A DNA stretch of 64,000 bases from Desulfobacteraceae bacterium (GCA_014237395.1 JABZFP010000017.1:17381-81380), one strand, 5' to 3'; shown: positions 46,981-55,931, numbered from the stretch's first letter. Program-made: numbers and translations. Notes: generated by a model not told the origin, from the letters alone.

Positions 46981-47562
46981 TTATTGCCCGAGATACCCTT
47001 CCCGCATCGAGGAATCGGCGTCTTTCCCTAAGTTGTAACGGAAGTACATCTGCGCGAATTCCTTGTCCGGGATGGTTCCTTTTTCCTGTCCTTTGAAGAC
47101 CAGCGTCAGCCCTTTACCGGGAACATAGGTGGTCACCGAGGTGGCCCCCGGTGCCATATCCTGATCCAGCCAGGAGGCGTAGAGGTCGATCTCTTTGCGG
47201 TATTTTTCGACCAGTTCGGGCGTATTGGCATCTTCGATCGCTTCTTTGAAGCCCTCCTGGAGTTTTTTGGCCGTGGCCTTGCTGGTCAGATAATGAAGGT
47301 AAAAATGCTTGACCTGCTCGGATTCGATGGCCTCGGTGGCATCCTTGGTCGGATTCTCGAGATAAAAACCTCCCGCAAAAACATCGATGAAAAATTTTTC
47401 CTTGAGGGCAACCCCGTTGAGCTGAAGTGTCTTGCCTTCCACCATTTTTTCACCCGGAAAGTTGACATCGGCAATTTCCATGTCGCCGGCCCAGGCCATT
47501 CCCCCCACGAGAACAAGCAAGCCGACCACCACCATCACGGCGAAGAATTTCTGAATCGTCAT
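46981..47562 (-). CDS. Exported chalcone-isomerase-like protein
   Basis: 193 residues with a signal peptide (residues 1-25, ending AWA-G). The mature part fits the bacterial chalcone isomerase-like family: VNFPGEKMVEGKTLQLNGVALKEKFFIDVFAGGFYLENP, then a helix-rich middle and VTTYVPGKGLTLVFKGQEKGTIPDKEFAQMYFRYNLG in overlapping blocks. Bacterial members are exported and are thought to bind fatty acids or other small ligands and not to cyclise chalcones; no catalytic activity is inferred. It follows the repeat protein below on the same strand (67 bases). Confidence 0.85.
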   Translation of the reverse strand: MTIQKFFAVMVVVGLLVLVGGMAWAGDMEIADVNFPGEKMVEGKTLQLNGVALKEKFFIDVFAGGFYLENPTKDATEAIESEQVKHFYLHYLTSKATAKKLQEGFKEAIEDANTPELVEKYRKEIDLYASWLDQDMAPGATSVTTYVPGKGLTLVFKGQEKGTIPDKEFAQMYFRYNLGKDADSSMREGYLGQ

Positions 47563-47629
47563 TTTATCGTCCCTTTCCTTCCGTTAACGTCAACAGCAGT
47601 CTATGGATTCTTACGGTTATCGAAAGCGG

Positions 47630-48376
47630 CTAATCGAGATCTTTGAGAAGCCGCTTGGCCCAATCGGAAAAATACGTCTCCGGCGACTGCGCCGCCGCCT
47701 GCAGCAGCGTCCGTGCTTCGGTTTCATTATCCTTGCCGCCGATATCCATCAGCAATTCCGCCATATAGACCTTGCCTTCATCGGAACCGTCGAGGAAACC
47801 GGCCGATTGGAACTCGCGAAAATAGGCCAGGGCCTTGTCTTCGTCACTCATGGGCCAGGGCAACACCGTCCAGAAACGCCCCAGGGAAAGGATAGGGCCG
47901 CCCCGGTTGTAGGTTTTATCGATCTTGTAGGCCGCCTCGAAGCTTTCCTGGGTTTTGTTTTTCAGGCCTTCGCTGAGGGCCGTCAGAATACTCACACCGT
48001 CGGAATAGATACCGACGCTCAGTCCGTAATAATAATGCGCTTCAACCTTCTCGGGTGCCAGCGCGATGGCCTTTTCGGCAAACTGCATACCGGCCTTGCC
48101 GTGTTTGGCGCAAAGGTCTTCCCAGTCGCCTTCGGCCTTCTGTTTGACCTTGTTGCCATAGTCACGATGGGCCCGGGCGCATTTCCATAATGTTTCGTAA
48201 TCACTTCCGGATTCAGCCACGGCCTTTTCGTAGAGGGGAATAGCCGCCAGGTAATTTTCCAGCCCTCCGGCGGCGTACAAGGCATCAGCCTCCTCCAGCG
48301 CGGTACCCGCCAAGGCCGCCCCGCAGCCAATCAGCACCAGTCCCAGTATCATCACCCCGCCAATGAAATGCCGCAT
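47630..48376 (-). CDS. Exported TPR-like protein
   Basis: 248 residues from the ATG at 48376 (GGGAGGTGGTC upstream); a GTG two codons earlier overlaps the site. Signal peptide with a possible lipobox-like LIGCGAALAG, then helical repeats (LEEADALYAAGGLENYLAAIPLYEKAVAES, AEKAIALAPEKVEAHYYYGLSVG) recalling the TRAP-T/TatT-type TPR fold of periplasmic proteins. Ligand unknown. It is probably co-transcribed with the chalcone-isomerase-like gene, and the pair may act on a lipid-like ligand together, which is speculation. Confidence 0.75.
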   Translation of the reverse strand: MRHFIGGVMILGLVLIGCGAALAGTALEEADALYAAGGLENYLAAIPLYEKAVAESGSDYETLWKCARAHRDYGNKVKQKAEGDWEDLCAKHGKAGMQFAEKAIALAPEKVEAHYYYGLSVGIYSDGVSILTALSEGLKNKTQESFEAAYKIDKTYNRGGPILSLGRFWTVLPWPMSDEDKALAYFREFQSAGFLDGSDEGKVYMAELLMDIGGKDNETEARTLLQAAAQSPETYFSDWAKRLLKDLD

Positions 48377-48899
48377 GACCACCTCCCCGATGTCAGTAAA
48401 ATCATTAAATGAATCAGAGTTTAATTAGTTAAATCACGTTCAAATGTCAAGCATCTCCTATCCTTGCCGGGAGGACAAACCGAAGTGGCCGAAACTTTGA
48501 AAACCCGGGTTTGGGATGGTTTACACTGCTTTACAGGGAGGGAATTGCGGGGGGGGGGGCGCAATGTTGGGTGGAGGGCTCCGATGGCAGGCGAGAGTTC
48601 TCAACTCCTCCAACAGCCTCCCTCTATATAGTACATTGCATGCTCAAAAATAGGCTCATGATGCCATCCAAGGTTATACGCAATTTGCAGACCAGCTTGA
48701 AATACGAAAAGGTTTCGATATGAATTTACCGTCTTTATCCAAAACGCCATGGTGGATGGCAACCTTGGTCGTGCAAACCGCACATATAAGGTACCGTGAG
48801 ATCGGTGTGAATCGATTTCAGTTTGCCTCTTAAAGATTTGCCGTTCATCAGGAGCATGGCCTCGTCCGTAATAGGAAATCGACAATTTGATGCTCTTTT
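48377..48899. other. 523-base poorly coding region with promoter and G-tract
   Basis: On the minus strand a consensus TTGACA (48450-48445), 17 bases, TAATTA (48427-48422) could drive the TPR-like gene. Further right is a run of 11 G (48549-48559) bracketed by ATTGCG and CGCAAT. From 48600 to 48890 both minus-strand frames show short coding-like pieces (for example LRGKLKSIHTDLTVPYMCGL) but no full gene, ribosome site or family, suggesting decayed sequence. Confidence 0.4.
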
Positions 48900-49592
48900 T
48901 CAGAAATGTTTTTCAAACTGGTTGAGTTCCCTTTCGTAGCACTGCGGGCAGACCCCGTGAGAAGGCATGGCACCAGAGAGATCACGGACATATTTTTCTA
49001 CCGAGACCCACTGGCCGGTTTCTTCGCGGACCTTTTTGCAATAGCTGCAGATCGGATAAATTTTACTTAAATCATTAAGCAAGCTATCCCGGCGGTCGAT
49101 TTCCTTTTTGGCTAAAACAATACGAAGGGAGAGTTCGATCATCCTCTTGATCTGCTGTACCAGTCTGATGTGCATGTCATTATGCGCGTTCTGCTTGCTG
49201 TCTATGAAACATACGGTTCCGAACTGCCCGCCATCAGGGCGCTCAATGGGCATGCCCAGGTAGGAGATCATGCGCAGTTCGACGGCAGCAGGATTCTCTT
49301 TCCACTGATCATCCTGAAGGGCATTTGGAATTAGATTAACCCCCTTGCTCTTCAACGTCTGCTCGCAGTACCATCCGGAATCCGGGTACGGTGACGTGCA
49401 CGCGGCCGGGTAAGGGTTTCCCTCAGTCTCACTTGAAAGGAGAATCTCAATTTCCTTACCGTCAACGCGCGTGATCAGCCCGGCAGGAACACCAAAGATC
49501 TCAGCCGTCTCATTGAGCAGGTTCTGCCATTCTTTCAGAATGTCTTCGGTTAGCGTCTTACGATTGAACGGGTTTGCATCCCTGTTTTCCAT
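48900..49592 (-). CDS. GAF-domain protein with C-terminal Cys motif
   Basis: 230 residues from the ATG at 49592 (AAGG upstream; an ATG two codons earlier overlaps it). Residues about 15-165 form a GAF sensor domain (WQNLLNETAEIFGVPAGLITRVDGKEIEIL, YPDSGWYCEQTL, LGMPIERPDGGQFGTVCFIDSK). After a helix comes YPICSYCKKVREETGQWVSVEKYV...HGVCPQCYE, a four-cysteine module often seen at the end of GAF/PAS and response-regulator proteins, perhaps metal-binding. No output enzyme domain is attached. Cytoplasmic redox or small-molecule sensing is inferred. Confidence 0.8.
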   Translation of the reverse strand: MENRDANPFNRKTLTEDILKEWQNLLNETAEIFGVPAGLITRVDGKEIEILLSSETEGNPYPAACTSPYPDSGWYCEQTLKSKGVNLIPNALQDDQWKENPAAVELRMISYLGMPIERPDGGQFGTVCFIDSKQNAHNDMHIRLVQQIKRMIELSLRIVLAKKEIDRRDSLLNDLSKIYPICSYCKKVREETGQWVSVEKYVRDLSGAMPSHGVCPQCYERELNQFEKHF

Positions 49593-50049
49593 TTTCATTT
49601 CCTTGGTTTTTCTGAAAGCTACCGTTTTTTAGGTACTAAAAGCCAAAATCTGTCGAATCGACTTGGATTGAACTTCCTTATCTCCGAAAGAAGCGCGGTA
49701 CTCGGCAGTAATCTAAAAAAGAAAACATCTGTCAATTGTGTCTCGGGCAACGGAACAGGGCTTCCTCGGGGCCGAATGAGAAGCGTTTGCCCACCTCCGG
49801 AAGAAACAACAGGCGTCTTGGAGAAAATTCTTGTCATGCCAACCGGCACTGGGGGAGAAAGACACGCGAACAATTTGGCGCTATAGCCTACTACAATCGG
49901 TTCAATCCGACCGGCTTCGCGTATCTTTCCGATGATGTCTCATTATGGCGGATAGCTGCCGACTCCCGATCCACTGGCAGGACCGACAGCCGGCAAAACC
50001 CTAAAAGGGGAACACCATCCGGTTTACTTCGGCACCCTATCGGTGAAAT
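49593..50049. other. 457-base region without a recognisable gene
   Basis: Base composition is more AT-rich at the left than in neighbouring genes. No frame has a convincing start, ribosome site or family resemblance. No terminator with a T-tract, riboswitch or inverted repeat was recognised. It may be remnant sequence. Confidence 0.4.
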
Positions 50050-50517
50050 TTAGTCCCCCATCTCGGCCATGTAGTCGTCGTACATGGACTCCAGGGCCAG
50101 TTTGTGCTTGGCCTCTTCCTGGCAGAGAATTTTAAATACTTTTTTGCTATCGTCGGTATCGGCCCGGTCCTGCATTTCATTATAGAGGGCCAGGGCTTTT
50201 TCCTCACGCTTGATGGCCAGCATCAAAATATCCCGGTAATTCATCCCTTTTTTGTACTCGATGTCCAGCACGAGATTGCTGCGCTTGATATCTTTGATCC
50301 ATTTGAATTGATAGTCATCGACCCCCTCGACCACCCCACCGGTCTTGAGAGACTGCAGCAGATCGACATGCTTCTTTTCTTCCCTGGCGAAGTCCTGGAA
50401 GGTTTGGCGGTTGCCGGACATGGCTTCTTCTTCGCACAGGCTGAGATAAAACTGCTGGGCTTCGACCTCTTTGGAAATGGCAAACTCTAAAATGTCATCA
50501 AGCGTTTTGAATTCCAT
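50050..50517 (-). CDS. Rubrerythrin-like ferritin-family protein
   Basis: 155 residues from the ATG at 50517 (AAAGGAGAATCA upstream). A four-helix bundle with the di-iron ligand pattern in two halves: Glu in KEVEAQQFYLSLCEE, Glu/His in REEKKHVDLL, Glu in KREEKALALYNEM, and Glu/His in CQEEAKHKLALE. There is no C-terminal rubredoxin domain. Such proteins in anaerobes remove peroxide or bind iron. It precedes nothing downstream nearby and follows pyrD on the same strand by 86 bases. Confidence 0.88.
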   Translation of the reverse strand: MEFKTLDDILEFAISKEVEAQQFYLSLCEEEAMSGNRQTFQDFAREEKKHVDLLQSLKTGGVVEGVDDYQFKWIKDIKRSNLVLDIEYKKGMNYRDILMLAIKREEKALALYNEMQDRADTDDSKKVFKILCQEEAKHKLALESMYDDYMAEMGD

Positions 50518-50603
50518 TGATTCTCCTTTCAATTCGTCAGCGGAAATGACACGAGCATAATAAGCATTCTGATCGCGCGTGCCAAGCCCTGTCATCTTCG
50601 CCA

Positions 50604-51533
50604 TCACAATGGCAGCACCAGGCTCCCCACCAGATCGTTTAACTGCGGTATGTCCTGCTGTTGCATGAAATTACGAATGTCGTCAATGATGTCCATGGTG
50701 GCCCGGGGATTGACGAAATTGGCCGTTCCGACCTGGACGGCGGACGCGCCGGCGATCATGAATTCCAAGGCATCACGCCCGTTCATGATGCCCCCGATGC
50801 CGATCACCGGAATCGATACCGCCTGGGCCACCTGCCATACCATGCGCACCGCCACCGGTCGAATGGCAGGTCCGGAAAGCCCCCCCGTGATGTTGGCCAG
50901 CTTGGGGCGCCGCGTATTGATATCGATCGCCATACCGGTGATGGTATTGATCAGCGAAACCGCATCGGCCCCTTCAGCCTCAACCGCCCGGGCAATCGCA
51001 ACGATGTCGGTCACGTTGGGTGACAGTTTGAGGATCAGCGGTTTGGTCGAGACGGCGCGAATCTGCCGGGTCAGGGCGGCCGCCGCCGCCGGGTCCACTC
51101 CGAAAGCGATGCCGCCGGCCTTGACGTTGGGGCAGGAGATATTCACTTCGATGGCCGCAATATCGGGCTCATCGTCGACGATTTCAGCCAGGGCGACATA
51201 ATCCGCTTGATCCTGCCCGTAGATGTTTACAATGATGGGAACGCCCAGCTTGCACAGGAATTTCAGGCGGGTTGCCCGAAATTCGGTGATGCCGATATTC
51301 TCCAAACCGATAGCGTTCAACATACCACAGGGCGTTTCGACAATCCGCGGGGGGGGATTTCCGGCGGCTGGCTGGAGCGACAGCCCTTTGACGATAATCG
51401 CCCCCAAGCGGCGGAGATCCACCAATTCGCGGAATTCGCCACCATACCCAAATGTGCCGGAAGCGGTCATGACCGGATTTTGCAATGTCATCCCGGCAAT
51501 ATGCGTTGTAAGATCGGGTGACGAAATCCCCAT
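50604..51533 (-). CDS. pyrD: Dihydroorotate dehydrogenase, class 1B catalytic subunit
   Basis: 309 residues, ATG after GGGGATC. FMN barrel with PVMTASGTFGYGGEF, NAIGLENIGI, and the catalytic Cys134 in NISCPNVKAGG (Cys, not Ser, marks class 1), then KPLILKLSPNVTDI, NTITGMAIDINTRRPKLAN-type FMN/substrate loop, and IPVIGIGGIMNGRDALEFMIAGASAVQVGTA in segments. The 1B type normally partners with PyrK (FAD/2Fe-2S) to use NAD; no pyrK is adjacent here. Oxidises dihydroorotate in pyrimidine synthesis. Confidence 0.95.
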   Translation of the reverse strand: MGISSPDLTTHIAGMTLQNPVMTASGTFGYGGEFRELVDLRRLGAIIVKGLSLQPAAGNPPPRIVETPCGMLNAIGLENIGITEFRATRLKFLCKLGVPIIVNIYGQDQADYVALAEIVDDEPDIAAIEVNISCPNVKAGGIAFGVDPAAAAALTRQIRAVSTKPLILKLSPNVTDIVAIARAVEAEGADAVSLINTITGMAIDINTRRPKLANITGGLSGPAIRPVAVRMVWQVAQAVSIPVIGIGGIMNGRDALEFMIAGASAVQVGTANFVNPRATMDIIDDIRNFMQQQDIPQLNDLVGSLVLPL

Positions 51534-51835
51534 AAAGATCCCCTACATGTTATGCATGAACAATGGTGCCATCGACGTCAACCGGCAGGCGTTGACGCCG
51601 GCCACCGGTGGTTGACCGGCAGCCCTTGGCAGAACAAACCGGCGGAAGCTTTTCTTGTATGTTATTTTGCAAGGCACTTCAAGCTTCGTCCCAACCCTAT
51701 CCATTGATCCCGCTGAACAATCCCGAAACAGCTGGCGGCGGGGTAAATCCTCCGATGATTTGCAGTGACCCAATATCACGTCCCAAAACGATTCCGCTGT
51801 TTTGTTGCCAAGCGGAAGCCAGCCAACATTTGGGC
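51534..51835. other. Region between pyrD and the cooS promoter
   Basis: About 300 bases between the divergent pyrD and the cooS leader promoter. Nothing recognisable apart from a short GC-rich inverted stretch near 51585-51620 (GCCGGCCACCGGTGG-like). The pyrD promoter should lie here but was not identified. Confidence 0.35.
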
Positions 51836-51865
51836 TTGACTTGCGAGTGGCAGTTCTTCTATACT
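51836..51865 (+). promoter_or_regulatory. Promoter of the cooS leader
   Basis: TTGACT (51836-51841), 18-base spacer, TATACT (51860-51865); a second -10-like TATAAT lies at 51871. It faces the CO dehydrogenase operon, 350 bases upstream of cooS. Confidence 0.6.
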
Positions 51866-51871
51866 TTTGAG

Positions 51872-52039
51872 TATAATTTCATAATTGGCACGTACGTCAT
51901 TTTCCACATGCATTTCAAGAAAACGGTCCGGCCCGTTACGGTGGCTGCGGCTGACAGGCTGATGATGGAACGTGGATTGGACATTGTCGATGAGAAGATG
52001 CCGGGCGGCCCCCGATCAGGGCCGGACCGGCTTTTTTTA
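51872..52039 (+). ncRNA. Candidate leader RNA or small RNA upstream of cooS
   Basis: From the predicted start near 51872 to the T-tract at 52039 there is a unit of about 170 bases with promoter and terminator but no supported gene (a 44-codon frame from 51909 lacks a ribosome site and ends in the terminator). It is either a free small RNA or an attenuating 5' leader of the cooS operon. I could not match it to a known riboswitch. Confidence 0.4.
52001..52039 (+). terminator. Terminator-like hairpin in the cooS leader
   Basis: GCCGG..GGCCC (52001-52011) pairs with GGGCC..CCGGC (52020-52032) across a small internal loop, followed by seven T. It sits 174 bases upstream of the cooS ATG, and no second promoter is evident after it. 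Confidence 0.75.
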
Positions 52040-52212
52040 TGATAACAACCCCTGAAAAAGAGGCGATGGACCGATATCTGGCGGGCGCACGTTCACGGAA
52101 GAGAACCAAACCAAAACAGATCGTTCCACCCGGTTTAATCCTTCCCACCCGCAACTCCCTGCCAGCACGTTTGCATAGGGCGTTTCACCACTAAATTCAG
52201 GAGGGTGACAAG

Positions 52213-54093
52213 ATGGCTTTCAGCGACAAAATTTTGGAAAAAAGCATCGACCCCACAGTCCACCAGATGCTGGACCGGGCAGAGCAACTCGGCATTGAGA
52301 CCGTCTGGGACCGCTATGAAAAAATGCTGCCCGAATGCGCCTTCGGGGAACTGGGGGTCTGCTGCCGCAACTGCAACATGGGCCCCTGCCGCATCAGCCC
52401 CTTTGAAGATGAAGGGCCCCAGCGGGGGATCTGCGGCGCCACGGCTGACATTATCGTGGCCCGCAACCTGATCCGCATGATTGCCGGCGGCGCTGCCGCC
52501 CATTCCGACCACGGCCGTGACCTGGCTCACACGCTGCTGCTGACCGCCGAGGGCAAAAGCGGCGGCTACGCGATTAAGGATGAAGCCAAACTGGCGGCCC
52601 TGGCGGCGGAATACGGTATCGCCACCGAAGGCCGCGGCAAGGATGCTATTGCCTTGGAGCTGGCCAAGGCGGTCTACGCCGAGTTCGGCAAGCAGGAGGG
52701 CTTTCTCCAGTTTACCCGCCGGGCACCGCAAAAACGGGTGGACCAGTGGCAGAAAATGGGCATCGACCCGCGCGGCATCGACCGCGAAATCGTGGAGATC
52801 ATGCACCGCACCCACATCGGCGTGGACAACGATCCGGTCAACCTGATCCTGCAGGGCCTCAAGGCCTCCATCGCTGACGGATGGGGCGGCTCCATGGTGG
52901 CCACCGAACTGTCCGACGTCCTCTTTGGCACGCCGGAACCGGTGCGCTCCGAGGCCAACCTGGGGGTGCTGAAGGAAGACCATGTCAACATCGTCGCCCA
53001 TGGCCACGAGCCGGTTCTCTCGGAGATGATCCTGGCGGCGGCCGGCGACCCGGGCTTGGTGGCCAAAGCTGAAGCCGCAGGCGCCAAGGGCATCAACGTC
53101 GTGGGCATGTGCTGCACGGGCAACGAAATCATCATGCGCCACGGCATTCCCCTGGCCGGAAATTTCATGCAGCAGGAGCTGGCCATCATCACCGGTGCCG
53201 TGGACGCCATGATCGTAGACGTGCAATGCATCATGCCGGCTCTCGGCGACCTGTGCGAATGCTTCCACACGAAGTTCATCTCCACCTCTTATAAAGCCAA
53301 GTTTCCGGGCGCCGTGCATATGCAGTTCAATGAGGAAAACGCCCTGGCCATCGCCAAGGAGATCGTGGGCGCGGCCGTGGAAAACTACGGCCACCGGGTA
53401 CCTGAAAAAGTCTTCATCCCTAAAGAAAAAACCGCCTGCATGGTAGGGTTCAGCGCCGAAGCCATCATCAAGGCCTTAGGGGGCACTCTCGATCCTTTGC
53501 TGGATGCCATCAAGTCCGGCGCCATCAAGGGTATCGCCGGGGTGGTGGGCTGCAACAACCCCAAAATCAAACACGACGAAGGGCATGTGGAACTGGTGCG
53601 GGAACTGATCAGAAACGATGTGCTGGTCGTCAACACGGGCTGCAACGCCATTGCCACGGCCAAAGTGGGCCTCATGCTGCCCGAAGCCGCCGAAGAAGCC
53701 GGCGACGGATTGAAGGGCGTTTGTCAGGCGCTGGGAATACCGCCGGTGCTGCACATGGGCTCCTGCGTCGACATCAGCCGCATCCTGTCGGTCTGCGCTG
53801 CAGTAGCCAATGCCCTGGGTGTTGATATCAGCGACTTGCCGGTAGCCGGGGCCGCGCCGGAGTGGATGAGCGAAAAGGCCGTGAGCATCGGGGCCTACGT
53901 CGTTTCATCGGGCATTTTCACGGTTCTGGGCACCGTGCCGCCGGTCCTGGGCAGCGCAGTGGTGACCGAGGTGCTGACCAAAGCGGCCAACGACGTGGTG
54001 GGAGCCGCTTTTGCCGTGGAAACCGATCCGGTGCAGGGCGCCCGGCTGATGATCGCCCACATGGATAAAAAGCGTCAGGCATTGGGCATATAA
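52213..54093 (+). CDS. cooS: Anaerobic carbon monoxide dehydrogenase catalytic subunit
   Basis: 626 residues, ATG after AGGAGGGTGACAAG. Ni-Fe CO dehydrogenase. The D and B cluster cysteines are in residues 42-74 (LPECAFGELGVCCRNCNMGPC and GICGATADI). The C-cluster ligands are visible in order: His in AHGHEPV, Cys in GMCCTGNE, VDVQCIMP, GVVGCNNPK, NTGCNAIA and MGSCVDISR. It oxidises CO to CO2 (or the reverse) and passes electrons to the CooF ferredoxin encoded next. No CooC nickel-insertion gene or ACS subunit is adjacent, so this is the stand-alone monofunctional type. Confidence 0.97.
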   Translation: MAFSDKILEKSIDPTVHQMLDRAEQLGIETVWDRYEKMLPECAFGELGVCCRNCNMGPCRISPFEDEGPQRGICGATADIIVARNLIRMIAGGAAAHSDHGRDLAHTLLLTAEGKSGGYAIKDEAKLAALAAEYGIATEGRGKDAIALELAKAVYAEFGKQEGFLQFTRRAPQKRVDQWQKMGIDPRGIDREIVEIMHRTHIGVDNDPVNLILQGLKASIADGWGGSMVATELSDVLFGTPEPVRSEANLGVLKEDHVNIVAHGHEPVLSEMILAAAGDPGLVAKAEAAGAKGINVVGMCCTGNEIIMRHGIPLAGNFMQQELAIITGAVDAMIVDVQCIMPALGDLCECFHTKFISTSYKAKFPGAVHMQFNEENALAIAKEIVGAAVENYGHRVPEKVFIPKEKTACMVGFSAEAIIKALGGTLDPLLDAIKSGAIKGIAGVVGCNNPKIKHDEGHVELVRELIRNDVLVVNTGCNAIATAKVGLMLPEAAEEAGDGLKGVCQALGIPPVLHMGSCVDISRILSVCAAVANALGVDISDLPVAGAAPEWMSEKAVSIGAYVVSSGIFTVLGTVPPVLGSAVVTEVLTKAANDVVGAAFAVETDPVQGARLMIAHMDKKRQALGI

Positions 54094-54126
54094 CGCCAAC
54101 CCCAAGCGATAAATAAGGAGAAGGCT

Positions 54127-54633
54127 ATGTCACAGCCCAAAGAAATATTCGTCAAAACGGACCGCTGCATGGGGTGCCGTTCCTGCATCAACGCCTGTGC
54201 GGTGGAGCACTCCGTCAGCAAATCCCTTTTCGGCGCCATTGCCGAAAATCCGCGTCCCAAAAGCCGTCTCTATGTGGAATGGGTGTCACCGGACAACAAG
54301 GTGCCGCTGGTCTGCCGGCACTGCGAGGATGCACCTTGCATGTATGCTTGCATCAGCGGCGCCATCCGTCGGGATGCCGATGGCGTCGTCCGCACCGACA
54401 CGGACAAGTGCATCGGCTGCTGGACCTGCGTAATGGTCTGTCCCTACGGGGTCATCGGCCGCCATCTGGAGGAACACAAGGCCGTGCGTTGCGACCGCTG
54501 CCCGGACCGGGATGTACCGGCATGCGTGAATGCCTGCCCCACAGGTGCGCTGGTCTACCAAACCGTGCCGGCCTATTCCGGAGCGGTCCGTCAACACGCC
54601 TCCCGGGAGCTCCTCAAAGCGGAAGGGGGTTGA
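54127..54633 (+). CDS. cooF: CooF-type ferredoxin, electron acceptor of CO dehydrogenase
   Basis: 168 residues, start after AAGGAGAAGGCT. Four cysteine clusters for [4Fe-4S] centres: CMGCRSCINAC, CRHCEDAPCMYAC, CIGCWTCVMVCPYG, and CDRCPDRDVPACVNACPTGA. This four-cluster layout is that of CooF and of DMSO-reductase-type electron-transfer subunits. Its place 33 bases after cooS and before an FAD oxidoreductase indicates it carries electrons from CooS to that enzyme. Cytoplasmic. Confidence 0.93.
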   Translation: MSQPKEIFVKTDRCMGCRSCINACAVEHSVSKSLFGAIAENPRPKSRLYVEWVSPDNKVPLVCRHCEDAPCMYACISGAIRRDADGVVRTDTDKCIGCWTCVMVCPYGVIGRHLEEHKAVRCDRCPDRDVPACVNACPTGALVYQTVPAYSGAVRQHASRELLKAEGG

Positions 54634-54634
54634 T

Positions 54635-55885
54635 GTGAACCAACAGCAGAGCCAATACGTCATCGTGGGCGGCAGCGCGGCCGGTATGGCCGCGGCCCAC
54701 GCCATCCGCGAAAAAGATCCTCGGGGGAAGATCACGGTGCTGTCCGCAGAGCCGGATGCCCCTTACTTCCGCCCCCTGATCCCCTTTCTGGTGGCGGGTA
54801 AAAAGACCCCCGCCGAAATGGCCATGACCGGATGCGGCCCCTACACCGGAAAGAACATCGTCATTCAAACCAGGGCGCGGGTCGCCTCGGTGGACACCAC
54901 CGCCTGCTGCGTCGTTATGGAAGACGGCACGCGTCATGGCTATAAAAAGATTCTCTTTGCCACGGGCAGCCGCCCCTATGTGCCGCCGGATATCGAGGGC
55001 ACCGATGCCGAAGGCGTCTTTGCCCTGCGGACGTTGGTCGATGCGCGTGAAATGGCAGCACGGCGGGAGCGCACCACGCATGCCGTCATGCTGGGCGGCG
55101 GCCTGCTGAACCTCAAGGCGGCCTTTGCCCTGCTGGAGAAGGGCGTGCGGGTGACCCTGGTGGTGTATTCGCCCGAGGTGCTCAGCCAGCTCATGGAGCC
55201 CGAGGACGCCACCCTGATCCGCAGGGCTCTGGACAAGGCCGGCCTGTCGATCATGACGGGGGTAGCGGCCACCGGGATCATTGCCGATGCCTCGGGGGTA
55301 ACGGCAGTGGCCCTGGACAACGGCGACACGCTGGCCTGCCAGATGGTCTGCATCGGCAAGGGGGTGCGCCCCAACGTGGAATTCCTGGCGGGCAGTGACG
55401 TGGCGGTGGATGGGGGTATTGTCGCCGACCGTTATACCGGCGCCAGCCTGCCGGACACCTACACAGCCGGTGATGTGGCCGTGACCTACGAGCCGGTAAC
55501 AGGCGCCCCCATCATGACGGCCCTGTGGACCAACGCCGTTGAAATGGGCCGCTGCGCCGGCCTGAACATGGCGGGGGTCAAGACGGTCTATACCGGCACC
55601 TTTGGCATCCTGAACGCCACCCAGGTGGCCGACGAACCCTTCGTGTCCATGGGCGTGGTACACACCACAGGTAAAGACTGCGAAATTTACCAAAAAGCGA
55701 CATCCAGCACTTTCCGCAAGCTGGTCTTCGACGCCAATGGAACACGGCTGATCGGCGCGGTTTTGGTCGGCGACATTACCAACGCCGGACTCTACCGCTA
55801 TGTGATCCGCGAGAAGATGGACGTGGCCCGGTTCAAGCGCCCGCTCATCGACCACACTCTGCACTACGGCCACTTCATGCGCTAA
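54635..55885 (+). CDS. CO-dehydrogenase-associated FAD/NAD(P) oxidoreductase (FNOR)
   Basis: 416 residues from the GTG at 54635, one base after the cooF stop and with GGAAGGGGG upstream. Pyridine-nucleotide-disulfide-oxidoreductase fold: FAD-binding YVIVGGSAAGMAAAHAIRE, linker LFATGSRPYVPPDI, NAD-binding HAVMLGGGLLNLKAAFALLEKGVRVTLV in segments, and FAD-binding YTAGDVAVTYEP. In known cooS-cooF-FNOR clusters this enzyme is thought to link CO oxidation to NAD(P)H formation or oxidant removal; the acceptor here is inferred. A terminator follows. Confidence 0.92.
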   Translation: MNQQQSQYVIVGGSAAGMAAAHAIREKDPRGKITVLSAEPDAPYFRPLIPFLVAGKKTPAEMAMTGCGPYTGKNIVIQTRARVASVDTTACCVVMEDGTRHGYKKILFATGSRPYVPPDIEGTDAEGVFALRTLVDAREMAARRERTTHAVMLGGGLLNLKAAFALLEKGVRVTLVVYSPEVLSQLMEPEDATLIRRALDKAGLSIMTGVAATGIIADASGVTAVALDNGDTLACQMVCIGKGVRPNVEFLAGSDVAVDGGIVADRYTGASLPDTYTAGDVAVTYEPVTGAPIMTALWTNAVEMGRCAGLNMAGVKTVYTGTFGILNATQVADEPFVSMGVVHTTGKDCEIYQKATSSTFRKLVFDANGTRLIGAVLVGDITNAGLYRYVIREKMDVARFKRPLIDHTLHYGHFMR

Positions 55886-55891
55886 CCCCCC

Positions 55892-55931
55892 AAGGCGATG
55901 CCCCTCCTGAAGGCGTGGGGCATTGCCTTTT
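55892..55931 (+). terminator. Terminator of the cooS-cooF-FNOR operon
   Basis: 13-bp stem AAGGCGATGCCCC / GGGGCATTGCCTT with one G-U pair, 12-base loop, T4. It begins 7 bases after the FNOR stop. Confidence 0.88.

Noticed and set aside
48601..48885. 94-codon minus-strand frame downstream of the GAF gene
   Set aside because: No ribosome site and coding-like pieces occur in two different frames, so it looks like decayed sequence and not a gene.
51909..52042. 44-codon gene in the cooS leader
   Set aside because: No ribosome site, and the frame ends inside the terminator stem; treated as leader or small RNA.
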